Source: Voacanga thouarsii (lineage: Eukaryota; Streptophyta; Magnoliopsida; Gentianales; Apocynaceae). Taken from it: 64,000 nt of DNA. Of this stretch, positions 1-10,714 are shown one piece after another. The position numbers and the translations under genes were made by a program. Position 1 is the first letter of the stretch. The number at the start of each line of letters is the position of its first letter. The DNA is taken from assembly GCA_026120185.1 (NCBI GenBank), contig JANUWF010001636.1:3759501-3823500 (forward strand), read 5' to 3'. Below the pieces are notes generated by a model, which saw nothing but the letters and a program-made list of their open reading frames with translations, was not told the origin of the DNA and ran no database searches.

Positions 1-1937
1 AAAAGTGCTGGGGCACCATAGGGAACTTTTGAAGGCTTCATCAGTCCCGACTCCAACAACTCACCCAGTTGTTTCCTTAATTCCTCCAGTTCTGCAGGGG
101 ACATACGGTAAGGAGCTTGAGTCGGGGGTACAGCTCCTGGCACTAAGTCAATCTTATGATCGGTTGCCCTTCTGGGAGGCAACTCATTTGGCAACTTGGA
201 GGGCATGATGTCCGCATACTCCTCCAGCACCTCGGCTACAGCATCCGGCACTTCCTGGTGCACATTGGGCTTGACTTCCACCAGGACAGCCAAGTAGGTC
301 ATTTCACCCCTTCTTAGCCCGTCTTTGAGCTGTATAGCCGACAGCATCCCCTTCTCTTTGTTAACAAACATACCCGACACGAAACAGGGACTTTTCCCCT
401 CACATATTAAAATCCCACCCAAGTGAGGCATAACAGAAACTTTAGCAGAAATAAGAAAATCCACCCCCAGAATTACATCAAAGTCATATAAAGGTACAGC
501 AGTAAAATTACATTTGCCTTCCCACGAGCCAACTGTTAGGGACACGTCCGTTGCGCCCTTCATCGGTCTAGCTTCTGAGTTTATTGCCTTCATTCTCAAG
601 GGACTTTCTGCCAATTCGAGTTTCAGTTTGGGTATCACCCTTTCTGACACGAAGTTATGGGTAGCACCACTGTCCACCATAGCTTTCACTGGAACTTGAT
701 TCACCAAGGCATCGACATATAGCAACCCACGCTGTTTTGGGGGCTCAGATAGTGTGGTAAGAGCACTCAACAGTTGCAAGGGATTCACACGAACCTGGGG
801 CTTCCTAGTCGAGTCTTCGTCACCAGCAGCATCAGCATCCGCCATGCTGAGCATCATGGCGTCAACCATTTTCTCACGTTTGGGGCAATTTCATGCAATA
901 TGCGGTCCGTCACAGATAAAGCAGCCAGAGCCAGCTTTCTTCTTAGCCAACTCACATTTGGACGTTCCCTCACCCCTTTGGGACTCCGTTTTCTTCCTCC
1001 CCTTTTCGTTTCTGGCCTTAGCCTGGTCCTTCTTAAAGGACTTCTTCTTGTCTGCCCGTACATGGTCACTTGCAAAGACCTTATAGCCAGTCAAGGAATC
1101 TGCCACAACAATTGCTTGGGTGATGTCCTTTACACCTTGCCGTCTCAACTTCGTCTGTGCCCAAGGCTGAAGCCCAGCCATAAAATTGAACAATTTGTCC
1201 TCATCGGACATTTTAGTTACATCCAGCAACAAGGCATTAAACTCTTTAACATAGTCACGAATCGTACCTGAGTGTTTCAATTTCCGAAGGGACTCACGGG
1301 CCAGCCAAGATGTGTTGGTGGGGAGGAATTGCTTCTTTAATTCGTCCTTCAGTTGTTCCCACGTTTCGATCACCGGCTGCCCTAGGCAGATTTCTGAAAC
1401 ACGGGTCCTCCACCACAGTTTCGCATCACCGGACAAATACATACTGGTTATGGCTACCTTCTCTTCATCTGGGATATGGGCAGCCTTAAAGTACTGTTCC
1501 ACGTCCCAAATGAAGTTTTCAAGCTCCTTTGCACTTCGAGCACCAGCAAAAGGAGTAGGTTCCGGGACTTTAATTTTCTGCACCATCGGGCCACTTGCAG
1601 CACTAGCCGTGCTATCGTTTTGTTGGGAGCTACCACCCGCAGTTATTTTTTTAAGGAGAACAACATCACAGTTGATTTCGTTTACCTGGTCTGTGAGCAA
1701 CGTCAAGTCCTCTACCAGGTTGCGACTCCTTTCGTCCAAGCCGTTCTGCACGTCCTCGAATCTCTTCTTTATGCCTTCAAGAGATTCCGCGAGGCATCCC
1801 ATTTGAACGGACAGAGATAACGCCCCTTCGTGGTCTGGAGCCCTAACAAAATCTTCCAGACTAGCCAAGCGTTCTTGGACCGACCGAGGATCAGGGACGG
1901 ACACCGTAGAACGGGTCTCGGGAGCCATCATCCACAC
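1..1937 (-). pseudogene. G1 gag-pro-pol polyprotein, one in-frame stop, truncated by window edge
   Basis: The frame starts at ATG 1937 and runs 348 codons as a retrotransposon gag (core motif WWRTRVSE, then basic Lys/Arg-rich sequence) to a zinc knuckle of the CX2CX3HX4C type starting CFICDGPH. A TGA at 893-891 falls inside this knuckle, three codons before its last Cys. Translating on in the same frame gives no further stop to position 1: the retropepsin active site MVDSGATH (about 660-690), then GVDFLISA, and the RT N-terminus with ELPPRRATDHKIDL and SGLMKPSKVPYGAPALF. The single stop fits a CGA to TGA change. RT, RNase H and integrase continue outside the window. Confidence 0.88.
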
Positions 1938-1957
1938 AAGCCAACTGCCGAACCAAA

Positions 1958-1973
1958 CCGGGCTCTAATACCA
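1958..1973 (-). other. Primer binding site of G1 (tRNA-iMet type)
   Basis: On the minus strand the sequence is TGGTATTAGAGCCCGG, four bases after the LTR end. It matches the usual plant initiator-tRNA-Met primer binding site (TGGTATCAGAGCC) with one transition. Confidence 0.85.
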
Positions 1974-1977
1974 AAAT

Positions 1978-2582
1978 TGTCAGAGAGTAAGTCTCAAATC
2001 TACCCAACTCTGCACCGGCACTAGCCAACGAGGCTAGTCAGCCTTTCCCACTTAGGTTAAGTGATCTTACAAGAGAACGAGATTAAAACTAACCCAGCAA
2101 ACAAGTAAAGCAGGCACCCAAAGTTTACAGGCAAAGCCCAACCTTGTATTCACCATAGAAAGCCAAGGAAACAATACAACACAGCTGGTAGACTTAGTTC
2201 TCTCCCTCACTCAACTAGTCTCCCTAAGCCAAAGAATACAAGTATTTATAGACAAGGGACTGAGTTGGTTACAACCCAACCAACCTAGGAACTTCCCACT
2301 AACCCACATTCCCACTACCATAAGTGGCACAAAACATGGGTCCAGGCAGCAACTGCTGAAAACCGTTGTCCAGTCTGGTGAACGAACCAACTAACCCAAC
2401 CGTCTTCCTTAGCTGCCCACGAGCTAAGGTGCATGCGGGGCCAAACCATGAGCCATGCCCGAGCCATACCGAGCCATTGTCCCCCTCTTGGCACGTACCA
2501 TTTCCCACAAGACCGAGGTGAAGCTAAACGTGCCAACGCCCACACCAAGGTCATAACCGAGCCAATCAAACAGGTGCTAACA
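1978..2582 (-). repeat. 5' LTR of gypsy element G1
   Basis: On the minus strand this 605-bp LTR begins TGTTAGCACC and ends CTCTGACA, giving short inverted ends (TGTTAG/CTGACA). A TATA box reading TATAAATAC lies on the minus strand near 2240-2255, as expected for an LTR promoter. The primer binding site follows 4 bases beyond its end. The boundary at 2582 is supported by uninterrupted G2 gag coding sequence immediately outside it. Confidence 0.85.
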
Positions 2583-2893
2583 GCCCGTAATTCAGCAATG
2601 GCTGTGGAGTTATTTTCCACTTCCACCTCATTTCGTTCAATTCTCTCTATGTGAGACTGGACATCTTAAACCACATGTCTCGTCTCAGAACTAGTTGCCT
2701 TTAATTCTTCACTTTATCTCATGATATCTCCCTCCACTAGGGACAATAGTCTCACCATAGAGTTACCGTCCATTTCGCTTTCTCCATAGCACAGGAGATG
2801 AATTTTATTTACAGCGACCTCGAGGGCCTGCAACCGATCCTTGTTACTTCCCGTTCCTTGCAACGGACCAACATTCTCTAAACTCGAAGCCAT
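2583..2893 (-). pseudogene. G2 gag N-terminal fragment
   Basis: The frame starts MASSLENVGPLQGTGSNKDR at 2893 and is readable to ...IAELRA at 2583, where the G1 LTR begins. Two in-frame stops (after GDIMR and after SETRHVV) show the element is dead. The alpha-helical, acidic N-terminus resembles that of other plant gypsy gag proteins, but no capsid core is left in the window. Confidence 0.75.
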
Positions 2894-2902
2894 ATCTCAA
2901 AT

Positions 2903-2915
2903 GGCTCTGATACCA
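2903..2915 (-). other. Primer binding site of G2 (tRNA-iMet)
   Basis: On the minus strand this reads TGGTATCAGAGCC, an exact plant tRNA-iMet primer binding site. It lies two bases after the LTR end and ten bases before the gag ATG. Confidence 0.9.
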
Positions 2916-2917
2916 GC

Positions 2918-3931
2918 TGTTACGGGTCGTTGTTTAGCTCTTAGACTAATCGTGATGCCTGTGATTTGGCTAAACTCGAGCCAACGTCACACCGGCCTTC
3001 TCTAACCTTGTTTGAATGCCTTTTTGCGAGCTTGAATGAATTCACAATGGTTTGCTATGAAAACGATGGAAACCGACAATGAACGATATAAAAACGACAA
3101 AAAACGGCACTTAACCGGCACTTGCTTGCTTGAAAGAACTCATTTCATTCATAAGAAAATTTGTACAAAGTATTTACAATGTGTATTGGTGAGGGGGAAC
3201 ACTAATGATTACAACCGACTTCGTTTGCTTCTACCTGATCTCGTTTTTGTACGCCCCATATAATAGACGCGGTAAACTTTTCCCATATTCCAGCAGTAGA
3301 CATCGTTTTTCCGAGGAGGTGGGAAAAGTTTGCCGATTTCTATAGAGCAAAGTACATGGAATCTACCTATGAAAATTTACATGCATGGCCTTCAAGGCCT
3401 TAGGAAAATTACAAAAATATAACAAAAGACTAACTAAGTATTTACATAAGAAAATGGAGGGGCGACGATTTTGGCCGTCGGCTGGTGCTGGGTATGCGCA
3501 CGGCGCCGGCCGGCTATGGGCGCGAGGCACTGTCGGGCGCTGGTGCGTGAGCTTGCGGCACGGTCTCGGCACTGTCTGGCGCAAGGCTCGCGGGTGCATG
3601 GCACTGGTACAGGCATGGGCACGGCACTGGGTGTTGGGTACTGGCACGAATGTTTGACACTTGACATGGCCTTTTGGGAGGGCCGTTGGTTTGGAACGTT
3701 TGAGTGTCTTTAAGCTTAGCTAGGCACTCCGTGGCACGGGCACAAATGTTCATAAGGGTACTCGACCTGACTATAGACGGTGGCCAAGTACACTTAGGAA
3801 CGTTTAGTTCTTCCGATTTCCTAGACAAATCCAAAGACACACGAGCGCTCCGTCTCCACCATGAATATTAAGATTGGGCGTGGACAAGGTCATGCCCACA
3901 TGAATAACCCGTCACAGGTCGGCCTGTGACA
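2918..3931 (-). repeat. 5' LTR of gypsy element G2, with GC-rich island
   Basis: The LTR on plus begins TGTTACGGGT at 2918 and probably ends CTGTGACA at 3931 (an alternative end is CCCGTCACA at about 3916). Positions 3465-3660 are strikingly GC-rich and repetitive (GGCAC/GGGCAC runs) compared with the AT-rich surroundings. The several long overlapping open frames there, on both strands, are a composition effect and not genes. Confidence 0.65.
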
Positions 3932-4333
3932 GAACCAAGAACCCTCTACGATGAACAACCTGAGTATCATATCCTCATTGACAAAATGGGGTATCTTATG
4001 GGCTAAGTAAGTTGCTCCCATGCTAAGTCATCTAATATAATCATATTGTTCGTTTCCATATGTCTTCACCATTGCAAGCCTGTCCGAGGCCAGCTGCAGA
4101 CCGCGATAGATAGCATCTCTCCGATGAGAGACGACATTTGAATAATGAAAAGAAGAGCCAGTTATCATTTACTTGGTTGGGTGTAAAAATCTCAATTAAC
4201 CAATTGGCTTTAATCCGAGTTTATCACTTTATTTTCAACTAGAATAAACTTTATCACCTTCAGCCTCCATTCAAGTTGAAAAGTTGATTCGATCGGGATT
4301 GGATTATAAAATAGAAAACACTATGCTGTCGAT
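3932..4333. other. Unassigned sequence between G2 LTR and hAT MITE
   Basis: No coding potential or repeat structure is recognised here. Confidence 0.4.
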
Positions 4334-4341
4334 CTCACAAC

Positions 4342-4791
4342 CATTGTTTTCAGAATCGGACCGGACATCGAACTAAAAAATTTATTGATTCACAATTTAA
4401 TGGTTCAATCACAATTGAATCAGAAATATTATTATTTAAAAATTAAAAATATAATATTTTTAAGAATAAAATTAATCAATAATATAATATAATTCAAATC
4501 AATAAATACGTAAATAATGAAATTAGAAAAAAATATAATATTTTTTCTATTATTATAAATTATTTATTCTATTTGTGTAGTTTATTTTTTTTATAAATAT
4601 ATTATCTTATTTAGAGAGAAAAAAAAAAGAAAGACCGATTTAATTGATTGGACTGGCCAGTCCAAACCGATTTGTTGAACAAAAGAAACTGATTTTTGAG
4701 AATTTCAATTCAAAAGAATGGGCTGAACCGGTTTGAAGACCAATTCCCGATCCAGTCGATCCGCCCGACCAGTCCGGTCCAAAAAACCATG
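4342..4791. mobile_element. hAT-type MITE with perfect 8-bp target duplication
   Basis: The 450-bp element starts CATTGTTTTCAGAATCGGAC and ends GTCCGGTCCAAAAAACCATG, so its ends are imperfect terminal inverted repeats sharing CAT.GTTTT and GGACCGGAC. It is flanked by identical 8-bp direct repeats CTCACAAC at 4334-4341 and 4792-4799, the target-site length of hAT elements. The interior is AT-rich and non-coding. A short open frame across the right end (4733-4954) is not a gene. Confidence 0.85.
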
Positions 4792-4799
4792 CTCACAAC

Positions 4800-6318
4800 A
4801 AACCATTGACAAACAAAGAAAAGATAAAAAATGCCTCAATTTTAAAGTGCAAATTGAGCTCTTGAAGGAGGAAAAATATTATCCAGGTCAAGCTCTAACC
4901 ACCCTAAAAGGAGGAATAAAAAGCATTCAAAATTTTCAAGCTAAAGGCAGTTAGTTCTTCCCCACCATCATTAACCTACCATTTAGTTCATTTCCCATTG
5001 TGTGCGCGCACGAGTGTAACATCATATACAAATATTCTTACGCATATTCTGCCAGCGAGCAACAATTATTCACATAATAGCTAGGGTGGCAACATAGTAA
5101 GAGCACTTCTTGCTACGCAAGATTATCCTGCACTCAATTCAATTGAGATTCTTCCCAACTGACGAAATTGGTAACTCAAATCTTATTCAGAATCAAACAC
5201 ATAATCTTAGTAGCAATGAACAGCATAGAGAGTGAAAGAAAAATTCAAGGACATCTCCATTAGCTGCCTGAGAATGCAACTAAACCGGCATAGGACAGTA
5301 CGAAGCAGGCCTTTATCATGTAGAGCCTTAGCACTAGCAGTTACTGATATTGCATCCATACCTAAAACTCCTTAGCACTAGCAGCTAGGGAGAGTGTATC
5401 CAGACCTAAAACTCTTATATTAGCAAGGAGTCAAGGGCAGCTATAATACCGTAGCTGGTAAGAATGGAAAATGTCCCCGACTAACTTGAAAGATGGATAT
5501 AGTTGACTGTAATAACCAAAAATCGTGTATACAGTTTCATATTGCATATAAAGCCATTAATCAGACCATGATACCATTAACACTAGTCAGCATATAATTT
5601 GAAACTAAAGAGAGATACTTATATGATTGACATCTGGTTTGGAGTGCAAATAAAGATATCAACTCACTTTCTCAGCAAATATATAAGCTCCATCCACCAC
5701 AAACTAATTAACCTACACTACGGCAAAAACTAATCCTTCAAAGATATCAAAAGCCAGAGATAAGTAACTATAAGTATAGCTGTACTATATATATAAACCA
5801 TCCATGCATAAAATTCTCTGTGAAAGAGAACATAAAAATGAATTAAAAAGTATGAGACTAACATAATTATCGAGAGACCTCAATTTATGAACACAAAATC
5901 AAGCAGTCTCACCACCTCCTGAGCATATAAAACCAAGCCTACCAACAAAAATCCACCTAAAAATTCTCCTCTGAAAGCAAACCAAATCCACATCATGACA
6001 TCCTCAATAATGGAAAAACCACCCATCCACATCAACAAAGTATACAAACGGGATAATCCAATAATGTCATCCAGAGCAACCATACTCTCTCCAAGTTCAT
6101 TTACTTTTCTCAATCTCAGACAAGCTGTGTGCATTTATTACTTCAATCTCCACTAGCTACCCCAAGAAAACTGCAAAAATGTGGGCTCGGTCAAGGATAA
6201 AATACAAAACTTCCCAGCCCTGAGCACAGGTAGTACCCATCAATCCAAGAACCATCTGAGTCAACTGCGACAACCTTTGACTGGATACGCAAAAGCACCT
6301 TTCTCATGGTGTAGTTGT
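4800..6318. other. Spacer and probable 3'UTR of the LARP1 gene
   Basis: AT-rich DNA without a convincing gene. The part next to 6319 is expected to be the LARP1 3'UTR, but its end cannot be placed by eye. Short near-direct repeats containing CCTTAGCACTAGCAG occur around 5325-5400. An 84-codon minus-strand frame at 5880-6134 has no recognisable family. Confidence 0.4.
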
Positions 6319-9300
6319 TCATGTTTGACGTGAGCGGACTTCCTCTGCAGTAAACTCTCCATTATCCACATTCGAAGAACAACGTGATTCCTCAGGTAAA
6401 GGTCTACTCGGCACCATCTCCATTTGTGAATCTACTGAGTCCATGGTCACTGTTTTAGTGATACTGTCATCAGTAAGTGACAAGTTTTCAATAGACGTTG
6501 GCAAATTATCATCAGATGATGTGCCAGGTGTCTGTTGGGATGGATCAGGTGAAACCCTACCACCAGTATGGACCCATTTCCACCACTCATTACGTCTTCT
6601 TATCATGTCACCCTGTTCCTGCAGAATAAGAAGTATAGGGAAAACAAAGAAACAGCAATTACATCGTTATAAAAGGCACCACAGCAGCAGACTTGCACAT
6701 TGTACAGATCAAGAAAGTTAGATGCATAGAATCCTGCTTTTTAACAGAATGTAAACATGGAAGCTCCACTGAACTGCAACTACTGCAGAAAGTTCAAGCA
6801 AATTGTGCAACATATTAAGAAAATTTTGATCTTTTTTTGGGGGGGGTGGGGGCATCAGTTGAATTATAGCAAGATTCATTTTTCCAAATGATAGTTAGTA
6901 AAATACCTTCACTTCAACTATCACTGAAGCTCTCAGTGAATCCAAAATCAATTGAATATCTGTCGTTAATTGTTGAACCTGCAAAAGTGGACAATAGAAC
7001 AACCTTCATCTGTGCATTGGATATGACAAAATAATATTTAACAAATGGACAATTATAGTAATGAAACATCAAAGAAATTAGGATTGCTTTTCCTTTTAAA
7101 GTATATTTAAACAGCTCAAAGACCTACATATAGGCATGGTCGTAGCACATAACATGCTAATCCTCATATAAGAAAATAATATATATGTCATTGATGCAAC
7201 ATTGAAATCCTGGATGTTTTCTTCTTGCTTGTTGGAGAAGTGCTGTGTGTTTATACGAACTTCTTGATATAGAAAATTTGGCAGTGTCATGTCTCAAGCA
7301 GTGCAAAGCATTAACTCTGTCCTAAGCAATGTTATTTTATGAATACAAGCATGAGTATCCAATTAAAGTAGATGACATGGTCTTAAGATTCATCATGCAT
7401 AATATTTTGACTAAAAAACCAGAAGCATCAAAAGGACAGTAAAAGGAGAAGGAAAGAAGTAGCAAAAGATTATGATTGAAGAAAGCAGGGAAAGAAAGTA
7501 TAAAATCTTTTCCCATCATTTCAACATGTCTCTCAAAGACACAAAAGCTTTTATACATTATTTCTCAAGGGCACTTTTCAACATTGTAAATATGATTGGA
7601 GCCTTTTCCCTATTGACATTTAATAAGTGCAGCTACAGCTACTAAAGCCTTAAGATTAGGTAATGCTTAAGCAACCCAAGGTCAAATTCGCACATATGAC
7701 AATTCAAAAGCATATGATTTTAATCAAGAACAAATACAAAACCAATCATTTAGTGTGAACATGGATTGCCACTAATATGAATGAATTTTGCAATTCAATT
7801 GAAAGGATCAAACTCTACTGGAAAAAAGCCCATTTATCACCAATAAACAAGTACAACATCAGATGGTAGACATTATCGAATTAAAAAAAAATTAAATAAA
7901 ATAACCCATTTTGAAAAGCTTAGACACATAAAGAATAAAACTTGCAGAGTCAATAACTAGACTACTACAAATTGTAACACTTACTCGAGGAAAACTAGCT
8001 ATCAAGCTGATGGGAACCCAGCCCTCATCATCCATATTTGATCTTAGATAATCATCTTTTACCAAATTAGCATCACTGGAAGCAAATCAATAAACACAAT
8101 AATATCCTTGTCTTAGGAGACAAAGAAGAAAGTACGATAACACAAGGACTATTATTTCACGGTTAGGGAATCAAGCGTCATAACAAATACCTGAAATAAT
8201 AATCTATCTGCTTTATGATCAAAGCTGGCAGGGGAGGATCAATGACAGGGAAAAACATTGGAGCTGGTGGAGCTTGAGCAATGAGGGGCATCCCCCTAAA
8301 CGGCTCTGGAGGAAGTGTTGGAACATACACAAATGGAGATGCCATATCTACATTTAGTTTTATGCATTAGCAAAAATTCATGTCACAAATCATACATACG
8401 TAGGATAAAAATGATTTACCAAAACTCAATCGGCCACCCATTGGGGCACCCACAACAGGTCTCATATGTGGGGGTGGAAGAAAGGGGGCAGAACCAGGTG
8501 GTGGTGGTGGTGGAATGTAGCTGCCTGGAGGAGGAATAAATTGATAAGGCACCTGAACATCCCTGCGGTCAGAATCCCGCCTACCTCCATGATTATTATG
8601 ATACTGTCCATCCCCTCGGGGACGGGGCCCAAAGTTATTCCTTCGGGATGAATTCCTTTGTGAATGTGAAGAATGATCATTCACTGACTGAGGCCCGACA
8701 CCACCCATTGGCCTTGGACCTCTTGCAGGAGAGTCCAGTACTGGAGGTGGCATGAAATTCCCGTAATTTCCATAAGGAGGTATCTCAATAACAGGAAATG
8801 CTGGGGGCAATGGTGGAGGAGGCGGTGGGGGCCTATTATATCCACCTTGTGCTGATCCACCACCTGGTCCACTACCACTGCCAACCCCACCCCCACGGTG
8901 TTTCATTGATCTTTGACGATGCATTCCATGGTTGGAATTAGTATTAACTTGTTTCTGAGGCGTTTGAGAAATTAGAGGCTCCTGCAGGCACAAAATTTAA
9001 GCACATTGTTCTAATACAATATAGAAATAACCACAGGAAGAATCCATTTTTAACGCTAAAAAAGATAAACATAATCCATTAATATAATCAATCCGACGAA
9101 AGAAAGCAATAATTCCATGATGTAGCATGTAAGGTCTCTGCGGGTGTTCTAGAGAGAGTGAACCTGAGGGCTAGAAGCTGATCCGTCAGAGACAGGTTTC
9201 GAGGGATCAGAGGATGATTTTGTAGTGGGCCGAGCGGACTCGGAGAGAGCAGGCCAAGAGACAGAGCCGCCCATAACAGAACTGGGCTCAACAACTCCAT

Positions 9301-9658
9301 TCACTGGTTTGTTCCAAGCAGGCTTCTTTGGACGACCCACATTGCCGTCACTGTTATCGGAGCTCTCCGGCTGAGCCTCAGGAGGTGAGTTTTCGGCAGG
9401 AGCCTTCCGACCGGAACAAACGGTAAAAGGAGTTTGTTCCGGCCAAACCGAAACCATAGGCGGCAGCGACGGTGAAGATGGAGAACGCGGCCCGGACCCC
9501 GCCGTCGATTCGGCCTCAACACCCCGGACTACCTGTGCCCACGGCGAAGAAAGGTTACGCCGGCGAGTCTGTGGGCTGGCGTCACCGTTGTCGGCGGCGG
9601 AGGTAGAAGTCGCCACTGATGGTGGCGGCGAGAGAGGAGGGTTGGCCGCCATGGCCAT
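6319..9658 (-). CDS. LARP1C: La-related protein 1 (plant LARP1b/1c type), six exons
   Basis: Exons by GT-AG and frame: 9164-9658, 8420-8981, 8191-8347, 7985-8075, 6907-6978, 6319-6618, giving 558 codons. The N-terminus is Ala/Ser/Pro-rich with the plant LARP1 motifs LSSPWAQVVRG and SWPALSES. The middle is low-complexity Gly/Pro/Arg sequence. The La motif lies at roughly residues 380-460: PALIIKQIDYYFSDANL, then VKDDYLRSNMDDEGWVPISL, and FPRVQQLT ending in the short fifth exon. The C-terminal tail is Ser/Thr/Asp-rich. LARP1 proteins bind mRNA in the cytoplasm and act in mRNA translation and stability, including heat-induced decay in plants (family knowledge). The La motif sits near the C-terminus as in LARP1b/c. 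The 1b versus 1c assignment is a guess; the family call is firm. Confidence 0.9.
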
Positions 9659-10263
9659 TGAGGTTAATGAATCAAAATTTGTAAATTAAACCAAATTACA
9701 ATAAATATTTGTGCAATTACCAAAAATTTAAAAACAAAAACTAATATAAAAATCTAATCTTGCCAGATGAGAAAGCGAGATGTTAGGGGTGAAGAGAGTG
9801 TGTGACTGGGCGAGAGAGAAGAAGAAATTTTAGGGTTTCTGTTTGGAAGTGATCAGAATGTATAATGTGGGTATGTCTCAGAGTTCCTTTTTTCCCTTTT
9901 CTCTCCGCTGATGATTTTTGGAAGTTGCCTGATACCTTGGCGACGGTCGCAAAATTACTAGGACGACCTTTTCTTTGTGTTCACTAATACTGTGTACTCC
10001 TCAAAATGACCAGACTAACCTCCAATTAAAATTTTGCAAACCCTAATTACACATTATGACTAAAAATAATGCGAAAAAACTTGAATTTACCAAAATGGGT
10101 AACATTTTTAATTTCTTATCTAGCAGTAAAGTATTTAATTATTATTATTATTATCTTAGCTCACATGTTGAGTTTTCCTTTTTTGATGTTTCGCATGTTT
10201 AGATTTTGTATATAAGTAAATTTATTTGTGTTTTTTTTTTGGCCTTTTGGAGTTTTGCCGATT

Positions 10264-10267
<4 letters not shown>
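9659..10267. other. LARP1 5' flank
   Basis: Upstream region of LARP1, with a pyrimidine-rich stretch on the minus strand just before the ATG region. No clear TATA element or other gene was seen. Confidence 0.35.

Positions 10268-10302
<35 letters not shown>
10268..10302. repeat. (TA)n microsatellite
   Basis: About 17 uninterrupted AT dinucleotide units. Confidence 0.95.
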
Positions 10303-10304
<2 letters not shown>

Positions 10305-10408
10305 ATCTAGAAAAATTAGTTTGGTAGAATAATAGTTAAAGATTCTCTTTTGATACTTCACGTTAAAAAAATTATATTTTAAATTTAATGTGATCAATAA
10401 GTAAGTTA

Positions 10409-10714
10409 CCCCTTTTATTTCAAAAAACTTATTCATGAAGTTTTTTTGTTTTATTTCAAAATATTTATTTATATACATATTTTTAGAACTAATGATTAGT
10501 TTTTTCTTATTTTACCCTCATTTATTCTAAATCAACCGCACAACTTTTCAAAATTCTTTTTTCTTCTTACTTTTTGGAATTTTTCACCAACCAATAACTA
10601 TTATATTTTTAATATGAATAGAATAGAAATTTTATCTAAATTGTTGTATTGTTTTTAACACCCTTAATTTGTGTGCAAAATATTTCATAAACAAGTATTG
10701 TGAAATGGAAGGAG
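10409..10714. mobile_element. Stowaway-like (Tc1/mariner) MITE
   Basis: A 306-bp element flanked by TA at 10407-10408 and 10715-10716. The left end CCCCTTTTATTTCAAAAAAC and the reverse complement of the right end, CTCCTTCCATTTCACAATAC, form a terminal inverted repeat that continues (CTTRTTYATGAA) for about 30 bp with few mismatches. It starts with the CTCC-like sequence typical of Stowaway MITEs and has no coding capacity. Confidence 0.75.

Larger units (their letters stand above)
1..2582 (-). mobile_element. Ty3/gypsy LTR retrotransposon G1 (left part outside window)
   Basis: On the minus strand an LTR (1978-2582), a tRNA-Met-type primer binding site, gag, a retropepsin and the start of reverse transcriptase follow in the canonical Ty3/gypsy order, and the element runs off the left edge. 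It sits inside the gag of a second gypsy element (G2): G2 gag reads ...AIAELRA up to the LTR edge at 2582. The target duplication should therefore be the 5 bases at 2583-2587 (GCCCG on plus), but the other copy is outside the window. The reading frame is almost undamaged, which suggests a recent insertion. Confidence 0.9.
2583..3931 (-). mobile_element. Ty3/gypsy retrotransposon G2, interrupted by G1
   Basis: This is the 5' end of a second minus-strand gypsy element: an LTR of about 1 kb (2918 to about 3931), a primer binding site at 2903-2915 and a gag start at 2893. Its gag is cut at 2583 by the G1 LTR, so the rest of G2 would lie beyond G1, outside the window. Confidence 0.8.

Noticed and set aside
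3363..3840. Several long overlapping frames on both strands
   Set aside because: They lie in the GC-rich part of the G2 LTR, where stop codons are rare by composition.
5880..6134. 84-codon hydrophobic frame downstream of LARP1
   Set aside because: No family resemblance and no splice or promoter context; lies in the likely LARP1 3' region.
8462..9522. Frames on both strands overlapping LARP1 exons
   Set aside because: Shadow frames of the low-complexity LARP1 coding sequence.
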